A stretch of 64,000 bases of DNA, from the NCBI RefSeq assembly GCF_020521235.1, contig NZ_BLAY01000027.1, positions 1 through 64,000 of the forward strand. The letters are read 5' to 3'. Made by a program: the position numbers and the translations under genes. This document shows, one piece after another, positions 8,274 to 18,191 of this stretch; positions within the stretch are counted from its first letter, which is position 1, and each line of letters opens with the position of its first letter. The notes beneath the pieces were generated by a model. It saw only the letters and a list, made by a program, of their open reading frames with translations, was not told the DNA's origin and searched no databases. Source of the stretch: Microseira wollei NIES-4236 (GTDB lineage: Bacteria > Cyanobacteriota > Cyanobacteriia > Cyanobacteriales > Aerosakkonemataceae).

Positions 8274-9479
8274 TTATTTTTGCACGTCGGTGACGCGCCA
8301 ACTGAGCTTTAAATTCAGCCAGAAATTCCAGACGGTGACTAAAGCGATCGCAATCAGCTTTGAGACATATGCATTGATGCCAATGGCAAACAGCAAATTT
8401 ACGATCAAGGTTTGTAAAATAATTCCTGCGAGGCAGATAATGTTGAATTTCAGCAGCCGTTTTAAGCGCTGACGCTTTCCTGGCTGCCGTTTAGAAATAT
8501 CGCCAAAAGTCCAGAAATCGTTCCACAAGAAATTATTGATCACCGCCACTTCTGCGGAAAGTATGGTACTGCGAGTCAGCCCTAAACCAAGGATGGTACG
8601 CAATATAAAAAATACGGTCATGTCTACAAACACGCCGCTGAAACCCACCATACCAAACCGGAAAAATCTCGCCACAGGACCAACGGAAAAGCGCAAGCGA
8701 ATCAGGTGGCGGATATAATCTACATACTGTTTCCAAGTAACCTTACTTTCACCTTCTTGGCGCTCTTGGAATACATAGCCGATTTCACCAATCCAGGGTA
8801 CACGTCCCCGGGCTAGCACTTCAATTTGTATTTTGTAACCCAGGGGACTCATTTCGCGACCGGCGATGCATTTGCGGCGTACCATAAAGTAACCGCTCAT
8901 CGGATCGGTGACGCGACCGATCACTTCTGGCAGGATAATTAAACCCATAGTTTGGGCGCCACGGGATAGAAAGCGGCGAATAACACTCCAGTCGCTGACG
9001 CCGCCGCCTTCTACGTGACGAGAAGCGATCGCCATATCGCCTCCCCGCTTAATTTCGCCCCACAGTTTGGCTAACAACTCCGGAGGGTGCTGCAAATCTG
9101 CATCGATCACCCCCAGCACCTCTCCGCGCGCCGCTTGCCAGCCGCGAATCACGGCAGTAGAAAGTCCCTTTTCCTCCACGCGCCGCATCACTCGCAGTTG
9201 GGGATACAGGGGCATTAAATCTTCAGCAATTTTCCAAGTACCGTCGGGGCTATTGTCATCAACTACAATTAGCTCGTAGGCTCCGGGGAGAAATTCATCG
9301 AGCAAAGTACTCAATTGCTGAACAATTTTAGCGACATTTTTTCCCTCGTTGAAAGTAGGAATAACTAGGGAAAAAATCAAGGGGCGATTCTCTGGATCGC
9401 TCGAAGCAGGCGGTAATTCAGGAATTACTAAAGCGCCAGTTGGAACCGGCAGGAGCGAATTAGGTTGGCTGATACTCAT
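8274..9479 (-). CDS. Polyprenyl-phosphate GT2 glycosyltransferase fused to GtrA-like membrane domain
   Basis: A 401-residue two-domain protein. Residues about 35-265 are a DPM1-type GT2 domain (FSLVIPTFNEGKNV; metal/nucleotide-binding DDN and DAD in VVDDNSPDGT and GVIDADLQHPP), which charges a polyprenyl phosphate with a sugar from a nucleotide donor. Residues about 275-395 are a four-helix GtrA-like domain (FFRFGMVGFSGVFVDMTVFF ... NNFLWNDFWTFG), thought to move or hold the lipid-linked sugar. Its start codon overlaps the stop of the upstream GT-C gene by 4 bp (ATGA), so the two are translationally coupled. The pair would make and use the lipid-linked donor. The sugar identity is unknown. 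Confidence 0.9.
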   Translation of the reverse strand: MSISQPNSLLPVPTGALVIPELPPASSDPENRPLIFSLVIPTFNEGKNVAKIVQQLSTLLDEFLPGAYELIVVDDNSPDGTWKIAEDLMPLYPQLRVMRRVEEKGLSTAVIRGWQAARGEVLGVIDADLQHPPELLAKLWGEIKRGGDMAIASRHVEGGGVSDWSVIRRFLSRGAQTMGLIILPEVIGRVTDPMSGYFMVRRKCIAGREMSPLGYKIQIEVLARGRVPWIGEIGYVFQERQEGESKVTWKQYVDYIRHLIRLRFSVGPVARFFRFGMVGFSGVFVDMTVFFILRTILGLGLTRSTILSAEVAVINNFLWNDFWTFGDISKRQPGKRQRLKRLLKFNIICLAGIILQTLIVNLLFAIGINAYVSKLIAIALVTVWNFWLNLKLSWRVTDVQK

Positions 9480-11212
9480 TTACCAGAACGAGTGTAAAGG
9501 TTGACAGTAAATTGATCGATGTCCATCGTGCCGGACAACTGCTGTGTTTTGGTTGGTTTGCACGGTTGTTTGCTCTTGCAAAAAGCCGTTTGCAACACTT
9601 TTTCGATTTTGCGCTTTTCGGTTTGCTTTTGGGTTTCGGTTTTTAGAGCAGACCAAACGGGTTTAGCGCTGTCCAAGAAAATTAAGCGAGAATATTTCGA
9701 GCCTTCTGCACCCTGGAGAACTTTTTCTAAACTCGGAGCCAGCTTAGCAGGCGCGCGAGCCAATAGCTTCACCGAAGTATTGGGAGGCGTGTAATAAGCC
9801 AAACGCAGAACGTGTCCCCAAGCATTGGAGTTCATTGCTACTAAAGTTGGGGTTTTAGGTGCTTGCCGAATCAAATCGGCTACCTGATGGAACATGGCGC
9901 GCTGCCGCAGCGTGTAGTCGCCCACGCCAACGGTCAAATATAGTAACAGCAAACCCCCCGCCACGGTTGGCAGCCATCTCCCAGATGCCTGCAACAGCCA
10001 AGTCGCGATCAACAGCAAGCATCCGGGCAGAATAAAGATCAATGTTCTCCCTTGACCAAAACCAACCGTGAACTTGTTGGTTACTATATCCACGGTCAAT
10101 GCCAGCAACAGGGGAACGATGCCCAAAACAAAAGCCACAGCCAAGCTGCGACGTTCTCCCATCCGCCACAGGCTAATGGCACAAGCAGCCAACAGGGCGA
10201 TCGCAATTGTCCCAGCTACGGTGGAAACCCCTACCGGGAAGCTCGTTCCCCAGTCTCCCAAAACTAAATGGTTGCCCAAAGTTTGAGCTGCATCTGTGAA
10301 GTGCTGTAACCCACCCGTACTGTCAAACTGACCGCCGAGGTTGGGTCGATTTCGCAGTTGCTGTCTGGTTCCCCACAATGCCCAAGGCAGCGTCAGCAGG
10401 ACGCCAATCCCCAAGCGCATTCCATGCTGCCACCACCGACGCCGGTCGAACACCAGGGAAAAAATACCCAGCGTTATCACCCAGTGGGCAAACAGGTACT
10501 GAGTCAACAACCCTGCCGCTACGGAGCCAATTAATACCGCACTCCAGAACAATGTTGAGCGGTTGAGGGGGTGAGCTGGTGAGCTGGTGAGCGGGGAAGG
10601 GTTTTTTTCCTCATTTTCCTCACTTTCTGCCCCATTCCCCATGTCCGTTAGATGTAGCATCGCCCAAGCGCTGAGAATCGCCCACAGCACTAAGGGGGCG
10701 TACATGCGGATATTGAGGGAATGGGATAAATAGTAAGGATTGGTGGCGAGTAAGGCAGCTAATATCAATCCGCCGCCACGTCCTAGTAAAAACCGTCCCA
10801 GTCCGTAAGCGCTAGCTACTGCTAAGGCGCTAATTAACGCGATCAAACCCCGCGTAGCGATTTCGCTGCTGCCAAACAACCGCATCCAGAAGTGGAGGAA
10901 CAAAAACGACAGCGGGGGATGAACGTCGCTGACCAGACCTTTGAAGACGTTGGCGAAGTCTTGCACGCCTGCATTTAGCGGTACGCTAAACAAAGCCGTA
11001 TATTCACGTAGAACCACGGGTACAGGTCCCGGCCCATCATAGTTTACCGCTTGCCCGCTAGAGACGAGGAGCGATAACACTTCGTCATACCAAAATTCCC
11101 GGCTTCCCAGGTTGAGAAGGCGTAATAGGATACCGATGGCTATACCCGCGATTAGCAACAATTCTAGGGAAAAGCGTGTCGGGGCTTTAAAAATCGGGAA
11201 GCTGCGGCTCAT
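9476..11212 (-). CDS. ArnT/PMT-like GT-C glycosyltransferase
   Basis: A 578-residue multi-pass membrane enzyme with the GT-C hallmarks: a loop-1 acidic motif in REFWYDEVLSLLVSSG (about residue 39) and DVHPPLSFLFLHFWMRLFG (about residue 98). About 11 transmembrane segments are followed by a C-terminal soluble part of about 120 residues. It is the first gene of the leftward unit and overlaps the GT2-GtrA gene by 4 bp, suggesting it uses that enzyme's polyprenyl-phosphate-sugar product. It diverges from the GT2 gene at 11376 across about 160 bp that should contain both promoters. Confidence 0.87.
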   Translation of the reverse strand: MSRSFPIFKAPTRFSLELLLIAGIAIGILLRLLNLGSREFWYDEVLSLLVSSGQAVNYDGPGPVPVVLREYTALFSVPLNAGVQDFANVFKGLVSDVHPPLSFLFLHFWMRLFGSSEIATRGLIALISALAVASAYGLGRFLLGRGGGLILAALLATNPYYLSHSLNIRMYAPLVLWAILSAWAMLHLTDMGNGAESEENEEKNPSPLTSSPAHPLNRSTLFWSAVLIGSVAAGLLTQYLFAHWVITLGIFSLVFDRRRWWQHGMRLGIGVLLTLPWALWGTRQQLRNRPNLGGQFDSTGGLQHFTDAAQTLGNHLVLGDWGTSFPVGVSTVAGTIAIALLAACAISLWRMGERRSLAVAFVLGIVPLLLALTVDIVTNKFTVGFGQGRTLIFILPGCLLLIATWLLQASGRWLPTVAGGLLLLYLTVGVGDYTLRQRAMFHQVADLIRQAPKTPTLVAMNSNAWGHVLRLAYYTPPNTSVKLLARAPAKLAPSLEKVLQGAEGSKYSRLIFLDSAKPVWSALKTETQKQTEKRKIEKVLQTAFCKSKQPCKPTKTQQLSGTMDIDQFTVNLYTRSGK

Positions 11213-11375
11213 AGACTTTTATTGCAATAAAAATTTACCAAAGACATCGATATGACATTTCCCAGTACGATCTTAAAGTTCAGGATACCCAAGAATTACT
11301 GTGCTATAAAAGCAAAGACCGCGTAATTTTTTAGCAGCCGCGACTTGAGTCTATAAGCTTCTCCGTATTTTTACT

Positions 11376-12371
11376 ATGTCCTCCCATAATCCTGTAGAAC
11401 TCTCGATAGTGGTTCCTTTTTACAATGAGGAACTTAATATCGACCACCTGTTTAACGAGTTAGAGTCCGTCCTAAAACGCCTGAATGCAAGCTATGAGAT
11501 TGTTTGCGTCAATGATGGCAGTAGAGACAACACCCTTAAGTGTTTGGTCGAGCATCATCATCGTAACCCAGCGATTAAAGTTGTCAACTTCTCGCGCAAC
11601 TTTGGCAAGGAAATCGCTCTCACTGCTGGGATTGACTATGCTACGGGTGCGGCGGTGATACCCTTTGATGCCGACCTGCAAGATCCGCCGGAGGTAATTG
11701 AGGAATTGGTTGCCAAGTGGCGCGAAGGGTATGATGTGGTTAATGCCACCAGGCGATCGCGCGCCGGTGAAACTTGGTTCAAACGCTTTACCGCCAACGC
11801 TTTCTACAACACCATCGGTAGCATGAGTCGGGTTCCCATCCCCCCCAATACCGGCGACTTTCGCTTATTGGATCGGCGCGTAGTTGACTCCCTCAAACAA
11901 TTACCAGAACGGACTCGCTTTATGAAAGGGTTGTTCGCCTGGGTAGGATATAAGCAAACAACCGTGATGTTCGACCGCCAACCCCGTCTTAAAGGAACCA
12001 CTAAGTGGAATTACTGGCGTCTGTGGAATTTTGCCCTTGACGGGATTGCCTCATTTAGCTTTCTCCCCTTGAAAATTTGGGGCTACGTTGGCTTGAGTAT
12101 ATCCTTTATTTCATTGGTTTACGCTGTTTATTTAGTCATTCGCACGCTGATAGATGGCATCGATGTTCCCGGTTATGCTTCGTTAATGGTAGCCGTACTG
12201 TTTCTGGGAGGCATTCAACTCCTGACCCTGGGAATTATTGGCGAATATCTAGGTCGCGTCTACGAAGAAGTTAAAGGACGCCCGCTTTATTTAGTACGAG
12301 AATCTTATGGGTTTGATAATAAGCCAAGTATAGATGAAGAGGTTGATAGTTCAAAATTAGATCGAACGTAA
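11376..12371 (+). CDS. GT2 polyprenyl-phosphate glycosyltransferase (GtrB/bactoprenol glucosyltransferase type)
   Basis: A 331-residue protein. The N-terminal GT2 catalytic domain (ELSIVVPFYNEELNIDHLF; NDGSRDNT; DADLQDPPEVI) is followed by a juxtamembrane segment (KGTTKWNYWRLWNFALDGIASF) and two C-terminal transmembrane helices (about residues 230-300). This layout is typical of GtrB/ArnC-like enzymes that attach glucose, or a similar sugar, to undecaprenyl phosphate at the inner face of the membrane. It starts a rightward unit with two GT-C genes and a TVP38-type protein and likely supplies their donor. Confidence 0.9.
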   Translation: MSSHNPVELSIVVPFYNEELNIDHLFNELESVLKRLNASYEIVCVNDGSRDNTLKCLVEHHHRNPAIKVVNFSRNFGKEIALTAGIDYATGAAVIPFDADLQDPPEVIEELVAKWREGYDVVNATRRSRAGETWFKRFTANAFYNTIGSMSRVPIPPNTGDFRLLDRRVVDSLKQLPERTRFMKGLFAWVGYKQTTVMFDRQPRLKGTTKWNYWRLWNFALDGIASFSFLPLKIWGYVGLSISFISLVYAVYLVIRTLIDGIDVPGYASLMVAVLFLGGIQLLTLGIIGEYLGRVYEEVKGRPLYLVRESYGFDNKPSIDEEVDSSKLDRT

Positions 12372-12434
12372 GGATTTATATCACTTGCTTCTGGGTGCAT
12401 CAAAGAGTTATTTTAGTCGAGTTAAACCAAAATA

Positions 12435-14045
12435 ATGAAAAGGCAATCGCTGACCGCTTTGAAGCATAAAAATCCGCTGTACTTGGCGATATTGACCGTT
12501 TTAATTATAGGGATATTTTTTCGATTTATTAATATTGACAAGAAAGCATACTGGGGGGATGAGGTTTTTACATCATTACAGATTGCTGGGTACACAGCTT
12601 CAGAATTAGAACGGGAATTTTTCAATGGTCAGGTTATTAGCGTTAAAGATTTACAGAAGTATCAAAACATCAATCCCGACAAAAAAAATTTAGGGGACAC
12701 AATAAAAGCTTTAAGCAAAGATGTTCATCCACCTTTGTATTATATATTACTGAAAATTTGGGCATCTTGTTTTGGCAGTTCAGTTGCCGCTATTAGAAGC
12801 TTTTCCGCTCTAATTAGCTTGCTAGTATTTCCTTCTATCTATTGGCTATGTAGAGAATTATTTAAGTCACCTGCGGTGGGATGGATTGCCATCGGACTGA
12901 CAGCCGTATCACCCTTTCACGTACTATACGCTCAAGAAGCACGGATGTATAGTTTGTGGACAGTAACAATCTTACTATCAAGTGCAGCACTGCTAGCAGC
13001 TATACGGCTGAAAACAAAGCTCAGTTGGGGAATTTATGCAGCCACTTTAGCAATAGGGCTATACTCATTTTTATTTACTGGCTTTGTGGCAATTGGGCAT
13101 GGAATCTATGCAATCGTAACTGAAAAATTTCGATTGAGTAAGACTTTTATTGCTTATCTGTTCGCTTCTCTGGCAAGTATTTTAGCTTTCACACCTTGGC
13201 TGTTGACTATGATGGCTAATCGTTCCAGCTTTGAGAGTGCAACATCTTGGTCAAGCGAAAATATGACACTTTCATCTTTGGTAAGCAATTGGATTTATAA
13301 CCTCAGCTATGGTTTTGCTGATTTTTGGTATATTTTCACATATTTTCCAAATTCGCCTTTAAATTGGGGGTTTGGTAAATATTTAATTCCCCTCATTTTG
13401 ATTCTGGTCGGATATTCAATTTATGTACTATGTCGCCAGACACCTGTAAGGATTTGGTTGTTTGTTTTAACCTTAATGGGGACTACAGCAGTAGCTATAG
13501 TTTTGCCAGATTTATTTTCTGGAGGATATCGGTCAATAATGGCTAGGTATTTTGTCCCTTGCTATATAGGAATGGAGTTGGCTGTTGCTTACCTACTCGG
13601 AAGCAAAATTAACTCTATACCTGCTAGTAATTGGATACAAAATCTATGGAAGCCGATCCTAATTTCCCTGTTATCGGTTGGTATCCTATCCGGCACAATC
13701 AGCTCTCAAGCAGAAACTTGGTGGAATAAAAGAACTACCAGCTATGATGAAATACAAGCAGCTAGCATTATTAATCAAGCTAGCCAGCCGCTTTTTATCA
13801 CAGAAAACATATTTAGTACGCTGCCTCTTAGTCATAGGCTCGCTCCTAATGTAAAAATTTTAGTCGTGAATCAACCCAATGTACCTAAGATTCCTGAAGG
13901 CTTCAGTCAAATGTTTTTATACAAACCTTCTAAAAACTTGAAGGCCAAACTTGAACAAGAGCAAAACTACAAAATAAATATGGCTTATAAAGGCCGCAAG
14001 CTCGAACTCTGGGAATTAGAAAAAACCTCAGAAAGAAAGCAATAA
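12435..14045 (+). CDS. ArnT/PMT-like GT-C glycosyltransferase (paralogue 1)
   Basis: A 536-residue multi-pass membrane protein with GT-C signatures KAYWGDEVFTSLQIAGY (about residue 37) and DVHPPLYYILLKIW (about residue 96), then FHVLYAQEARMYSLW, as in ArnT-like proteins. It is clearly paralogous to the gene at 14841, with matching motif spacing and matching stretches such as RLKTKLSWGIYAATL versus RLQTKLSWGVYAATL. It lies 63 bp after the GT2 gene in the same direction. The acceptor is unknown; lipid, glycan or exported protein are all possible. Confidence 0.87.
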   Translation: MKRQSLTALKHKNPLYLAILTVLIIGIFFRFINIDKKAYWGDEVFTSLQIAGYTASELEREFFNGQVISVKDLQKYQNINPDKKNLGDTIKALSKDVHPPLYYILLKIWASCFGSSVAAIRSFSALISLLVFPSIYWLCRELFKSPAVGWIAIGLTAVSPFHVLYAQEARMYSLWTVTILLSSAALLAAIRLKTKLSWGIYAATLAIGLYSFLFTGFVAIGHGIYAIVTEKFRLSKTFIAYLFASLASILAFTPWLLTMMANRSSFESATSWSSENMTLSSLVSNWIYNLSYGFADFWYIFTYFPNSPLNWGFGKYLIPLILILVGYSIYVLCRQTPVRIWLFVLTLMGTTAVAIVLPDLFSGGYRSIMARYFVPCYIGMELAVAYLLGSKINSIPASNWIQNLWKPILISLLSVGILSGTISSQAETWWNKRTTSYDEIQAASIINQASQPLFITENIFSTLPLSHRLAPNVKILVVNQPNVPKIPEGFSQMFLYKPSKNLKAKLEQEQNYKINMAYKGRKLELWELEKTSERKQ

Positions 14046-14079
14046 TTATGAAGTTTACAGAACTGAGGAGTTGTGCTTT

Positions 14080-14799
14080 GTGTTGAATTTTAAAAGTGGC
14101 GTTTTCCTGCTTACAGTCGTCTGTATTATCGCTACAGGAGTGGGCGTTTACCTACTCGGAGGAATTGACCAAGCGCAGTTGCAAACTTGGCTAAGACAGG
14201 CGGGTGTATGGGCACCCGTTACTTATATCTTCCTCTATACAGTAGGAACGATATTAATATTGCCTTCAACGCCACTCAATCTCAGCGGCGGGGCGATTTT
14301 TGGCGCTTGGTGGGGTACGCTTTGGACTACAATTGCGGCTGTAATTGCTGCTGTGGTAGCTTTTGCTTTTACCCGCACTGTAGGACGAGATTTAGTAGCG
14401 AAAAAATTCGCTGGACGTTGGGAAGCAATGGATGCAGAAATGCGTCAGGGTGGATTATTTTATATGTTTGCGATCCGTTTGTTGCCGATTATTCCCTATG
14501 GGTTGGTTAATTTTGCTGCGGGGTTGACTTCGATTCGATTTCGGGATTATTTTGTCGGGACGCTTTTGGGTACGGTACCGGGAGTTTTGCCGTTTGTACT
14601 GTTAGGTAGTTCGGGTTTACAAGCGTTGAGAACCGGGGATGTTTTACCGCTGATGGGGGCTTTGGGTTTGACGGGTATACTTGTAGGCGGTGCGACTTGG
14701 TATCGCCGTCGCCGCAGCGATCCCCGAAAAGCTTTAGAAGAAAGCGAAGTCTCTAATTCGTTAAATCAAAGCGCTCCGGATATCGAGCGAACTAAATAA
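14080..14799 (+). CDS. TVP38/TMEM64 (DedA-superfamily) membrane protein
   Basis: An approximately 239-residue membrane protein with six hydrophobic segments. The core VTT-domain motif is visible in ILPSTPLNLSGGAIFGAWWG and in the RLLPIIPYGLVNFAAGLTSI region. DedA/VTT proteins move phospholipids or polyprenyl phosphate across membranes, which would fit recycling of the lipid carrier used by the flanking glycosyltransferases; that link is inference. The GTG at 14080 is preferred because GAGGAG at 14065-14070 gives a normal spacing; a TTG at 14071 in the same frame sits too close. Confidence 0.85.
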   Translation: MLNFKSGVFLLTVVCIIATGVGVYLLGGIDQAQLQTWLRQAGVWAPVTYIFLYTVGTILILPSTPLNLSGGAIFGAWWGTLWTTIAAVIAAVVAFAFTRTVGRDLVAKKFAGRWEAMDAEMRQGGLFYMFAIRLLPIIPYGLVNFAAGLTSIRFRDYFVGTLLGTVPGVLPFVLLGSSGLQALRTGDVLPLMGALGLTGILVGGATWYRRRRSDPRKALEESEVSNSLNQSAPDIERTK

Positions 14800-14840
14800 C
14801 TCAATTCTATCCCCTTTAAACACCAGTTAGCGAGGATGTC

Positions 14841-16460
14841 ATGCTTTCAAAAGAACAACCAATTTATTACAATTGGTTACGAATTTTAATAATTATCCTG
14901 TTAGTGTTGGGCGTGTTTTTTCGATTTGCTAACCTGGATAAAAAACTCTACTGGAATGATGAAGTCGCTACTTCAATCAGAATTTCTGGCTACAGCTTTA
15001 AAGAAATTCAACAGTCAGCCTTGCAGGGTAATGAAATGACTGTAGAAGAGTGGCGAAAATATCAGTATCCCAATCCAAAAAAAGGTTTGGTTGATTTAGT
15101 TAAGGGTTTGGCAACAGAAGAACCTCAACTACCGCCTTTATACTTTGTATTAGCCCGATTTTGGGTGCAGTTGTTTGGTAATTCTGTGGCAGTCACCAGA
15201 AGTTTTTCTGCTGCGGTGAGTTTGCTGGCGTTTCCTTGCATTTATTGGCTTTGCAAAGAATTATTTGCCTCTCCACTAACCGGATGGGTGGCAATGGCAC
15301 TGATAGCTATCTCTCCATTGCACCTCTTGTATGCCCAAGAAGCGCGACCCTTTAGTCTGTGGATAGTCACTATCTTACTCTCGAGCGCTGCTCTATTGCG
15401 AGCAATGCGGCTGCAAACAAAGTTGAGCTGGGGTGTTTATGCAGCTACTTTAGTATTGGGATTCTATACATATCTACTTTCCGGATTAGTCGCTATTGGA
15501 CATGGCATTTACGCAATCGTTAACGAAAGGTTCCGCTTCACTAACCAAGTTAAGGCTTACCTGCTTGCCTCTTTAACTGGAACTATCATTTTCATCCCTT
15601 GGATAATTGCTATTTTGAGTGGTTTTTCAGAAGCTACCGAAACTACAGACTGGTCAAAGGAAAAAGTACACTTACCCGCTTTAATGAGGACGTGGATTTT
15701 AAATTTAAGCCGGTCTTTTTTTGATATCAATGAAAGTTTCCTGACTCGAAATTTATTAATTTATATATTCATTATAGTTTTGGTGGGATATGCAGTTTAT
15801 TTTCTCTGTCGCCAAACTCCAAAGCAAGTTTGGCTATTTGTTTTAACCTTGATTGGAGTGACAGCGGTAGCTTTAGCACTGCCAGATGTAATTTCAGGCG
15901 GAAAACGTTCTGCTGTGATTCGATATCTGATCCCTTCATACCTGGGTATCCAAATCGCTATTGCTTACCTTCTTGCTACTAAGATATCCGCCTTATCTAT
16001 GAAAAACTGGCAAAAAAAGCTATGGCAGATCGCGATGGTTTTCCTAATTTCTATGGGGGTTGTTTCCTGTGCAGTCAGTTCTCAATCAGAAACCTGGTGG
16101 AATCGGTATAGACAAACTTATCTTCCCGAAGCGACTAAGGTGATTAACCAAACTGAACGCCCGCTTGTGCTAGGTAATTGGTACAATTTATTGGGTCTGA
16201 GGTATGCAGTTAAACCGCAAGTGCGACTTGTATCATTTTATCTTCAACTTGTTGAGAAGAAGAAATCAAATCCGCTAAAAGAGGTTAGGGATGTATTTAT
16301 ATATCTTCCTCCAGACGGATTAAAAGAGTTCCTGGAAAAAAAGTATAACTATCGCCTAGTCAAGACTTACTCTTGGAAGGGTGAAACAGATCCTGTTAAA
16401 AAAGTTCAAACCACACTCTGGCAACTATCCAAAAAGGGCAAGGCTAATTCTGATAAGTAA
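14841..16460 (+). CDS. ArnT/PMT-like GT-C glycosyltransferase (paralogue 2)
   Basis: A 539-residue paralogue of the protein encoded at 12435. It shares KLYWNDEVATSIRISGY (about residue 37), LPPLYFVLARFWVQLFG and LHLLYAQEARPFSLW with the same spacing. One difference is that the second motif reads EPQLPPLYF instead of DVHPPLYY, so the usual Asp/His pair before PP is changed. It ends about 20 bp before a strong hairpin that separates it from a convergent gene. The two paralogues presumably arose by duplication around the TVP38-type gene and may use different acceptors. Confidence 0.87.
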   Translation: MLSKEQPIYYNWLRILIIILLVLGVFFRFANLDKKLYWNDEVATSIRISGYSFKEIQQSALQGNEMTVEEWRKYQYPNPKKGLVDLVKGLATEEPQLPPLYFVLARFWVQLFGNSVAVTRSFSAAVSLLAFPCIYWLCKELFASPLTGWVAMALIAISPLHLLYAQEARPFSLWIVTILLSSAALLRAMRLQTKLSWGVYAATLVLGFYTYLLSGLVAIGHGIYAIVNERFRFTNQVKAYLLASLTGTIIFIPWIIAILSGFSEATETTDWSKEKVHLPALMRTWILNLSRSFFDINESFLTRNLLIYIFIIVLVGYAVYFLCRQTPKQVWLFVLTLIGVTAVALALPDVISGGKRSAVIRYLIPSYLGIQIAIAYLLATKISALSMKNWQKKLWQIAMVFLISMGVVSCAVSSQSETWWNRYRQTYLPEATKVINQTERPLVLGNWYNLLGLRYAVKPQVRLVSFYLQLVEKKKSNPLKEVRDVFIYLPPDGLKEFLEKKYNYRLVKTYSWKGETDPVKKVQTTLWQLSKKGKANSDK

Positions 16461-16479
16461 TTGCACATGCGATGAATTT

Positions 16480-16512
16480 AGAAACCCGGTTTTTCTCAAA
16501 AACCGGGTTTCT
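16480..16512. terminator. Perfect hairpin between convergent genes
   Basis: AGAAACCCGGTTTTT and AAAAACCGGGTTTCT form a perfect 15-bp stem with a 3-nt CTC loop, lying between convergent genes ending at 16460 (+) and 16518 (-). The A/T-rich inner stem has no long U-tract after it, so it may act as a bidirectional terminator or simply be a dispersed palindrome. AAACCCGG/CCGGGTTTC words recur near 21765, 38890 and 39560. Confidence 0.6.
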
Positions 16513-16517
16513 CCAAC

Positions 16518-18191
16518 TTATGATTCTTTGGCGATCGCTGCCTCATATATAGGATACTGACCAAACTTCCCTAGTTTGGATAATTTAATTCCAAATCGTT
16601 GATTTCCTTTGCTAAATTTGAGCGCTTCAGGTTTGGCTTCGGGAACCTTGCACTTGCGGTGGGGATAGCATACATAAATAAATGTTTGATTCCCTTGATC
16701 TGCTAAAGCACTGCCTAATTTGACCAATTTCTGGCTATCTTCTACCCTAAAAAATATTTTCTCTCTGCTTAATCCTGGTTCTAAAGATTGCGCTACAAAT
16801 TGATGGGACATGGCAATAACCTGATGCGGATCTTTTCGCAAAAATTGGATCGCTGGTAAATAACCTTTATGAGTTTTATTTAAAAAAGCCGTGCCTGCAA
16901 CTACGTTCTTATGAACTCCAATTACAACGAGTATAGAAAACAGCAAGAAGCAACCGTATTTTATCGCCGGTTTCGCTTTTAATTGGATTAATTGTAACTC
17001 CTTGATTGCCACTAAAGAAATAATGGGAACTAAAACTAATAAGAATCGAGTTCCCCATTGCAATCCACCGGCAATTTGTTTTTGGGTGCTAACGGGAACT
17101 ATCAAAGACACTCCGACGATAAAGAAGAAGCAGATTAGATAGATAGCGGCAAGTTTTATGTTGAATCTTCTTTTGGCGATCGCAGCGATTACCAAGTATA
17201 TAACCGGGAAAAATGTTATCGGCAAGTATTCAAATATTGCCCAACTGAGTTCGCCAAAGTTTTTCCGCGCATCTCTTAATCTTTGCACTAATGTTTGTTC
17301 TTCGACTACTTGAATTGCATGAATCCCTAGAGGGTGATTGTAGATCAATTTATTCGATAGAAAGAACAATGCGACTGTCACCACCATGCTGATGACAAAG
17401 ATTTCGCGGTTTTTGGTTAGATAGTTTAGTTTCCCCAAGGTCAATCTTTTATTGATAAAATCCAATTGCCTGAACTTATTTAAAGAGGCAAAATAAACTA
17501 GCACAACGCCAAGTCCAACCAGGCAGAGAAATTCCGGTCTAAACCAAACGGCTAAACCAATTAAAACTCCACTTAATATGGCATCTTTTTTAGATAACCC
17601 TTGGGAATTGCCGGGAATTAATAAAGTAGAAAATCCGTGAAAAGCCAGCGCTACCGCAAGGCTATGTTCCCAATACATGGCACTGTACATCGATAAATGG
17701 GAAGCAAAAATTAAGACAACTAAACCAACTGCTGTGAGCAAGCTGTCGATTTTTAACCGACGGCACGCCCAATAAAAACTCAACCAGATTGCCCAAGTTG
17801 CTAGGAGAGGAACTAGATAAAATCCTCGATATCCAAACAGGGCATAAAATGGCGCGGTTACTAGGGGAAATGTATAGGGGAATGTAATCCAATACTTGTT
17901 GTATAAGTTATAGACAAAAGGGGTTTCAAACGGATACAAACCATTATTCCAAAGGTTTTGTACCCACGTTTGTGGAGGGGGGACTAAATCAAACCGCAAC
18001 TGACCAGAACCCAGTTGCTTGGATAACAGAGCTTTCAGTCCAGCATCGCCGCTAAAAAATACATCTTCTGGAATTAGTAATTGCAAGTAAAGTGTAAATA
18101 TAATTCCGGCCAAAAATATGACCAGCCAAGGCAACGCATGTCTGCCAATATTTATGATTTTCTCATTTGACTGTTTTTTCTCTTTATCCAT
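16518..18191 (-). CDS. Multi-pass membrane protein, probable GT-C-like
   Basis: A 557-residue protein with about 10-11 hydrophobic segments, a short basic cytoplasmic N-terminus and a C-terminal soluble tail. The first extracellular loop holds FFSGDAGLKALLSKQLGSG, with an acidic residue in the position GT-C enzymes use, but the usual (D/E)xHPPL motif is not obvious. It closes the glycosyltransferase cluster on the opposite strand. I infer a glycan- or lipid-related role from this context and topology only; no specific family was recognised. Confidence 0.7.
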   Translation of the reverse strand: MDKEKKQSNEKIINIGRHALPWLVIFLAGIIFTLYLQLLIPEDVFFSGDAGLKALLSKQLGSGQLRFDLVPPPQTWVQNLWNNGLYPFETPFVYNLYNKYWITFPYTFPLVTAPFYALFGYRGFYLVPLLATWAIWLSFYWACRRLKIDSLLTAVGLVVLIFASHLSMYSAMYWEHSLAVALAFHGFSTLLIPGNSQGLSKKDAILSGVLIGLAVWFRPEFLCLVGLGVVLVYFASLNKFRQLDFINKRLTLGKLNYLTKNREIFVISMVVTVALFFLSNKLIYNHPLGIHAIQVVEEQTLVQRLRDARKNFGELSWAIFEYLPITFFPVIYLVIAAIAKRRFNIKLAAIYLICFFFIVGVSLIVPVSTQKQIAGGLQWGTRFLLVLVPIISLVAIKELQLIQLKAKPAIKYGCFLLFSILVVIGVHKNVVAGTAFLNKTHKGYLPAIQFLRKDPHQVIAMSHQFVAQSLEPGLSREKIFFRVEDSQKLVKLGSALADQGNQTFIYVCYPHRKCKVPEAKPEALKFSKGNQRFGIKLSKLGKFGQYPIYEAAIAKES

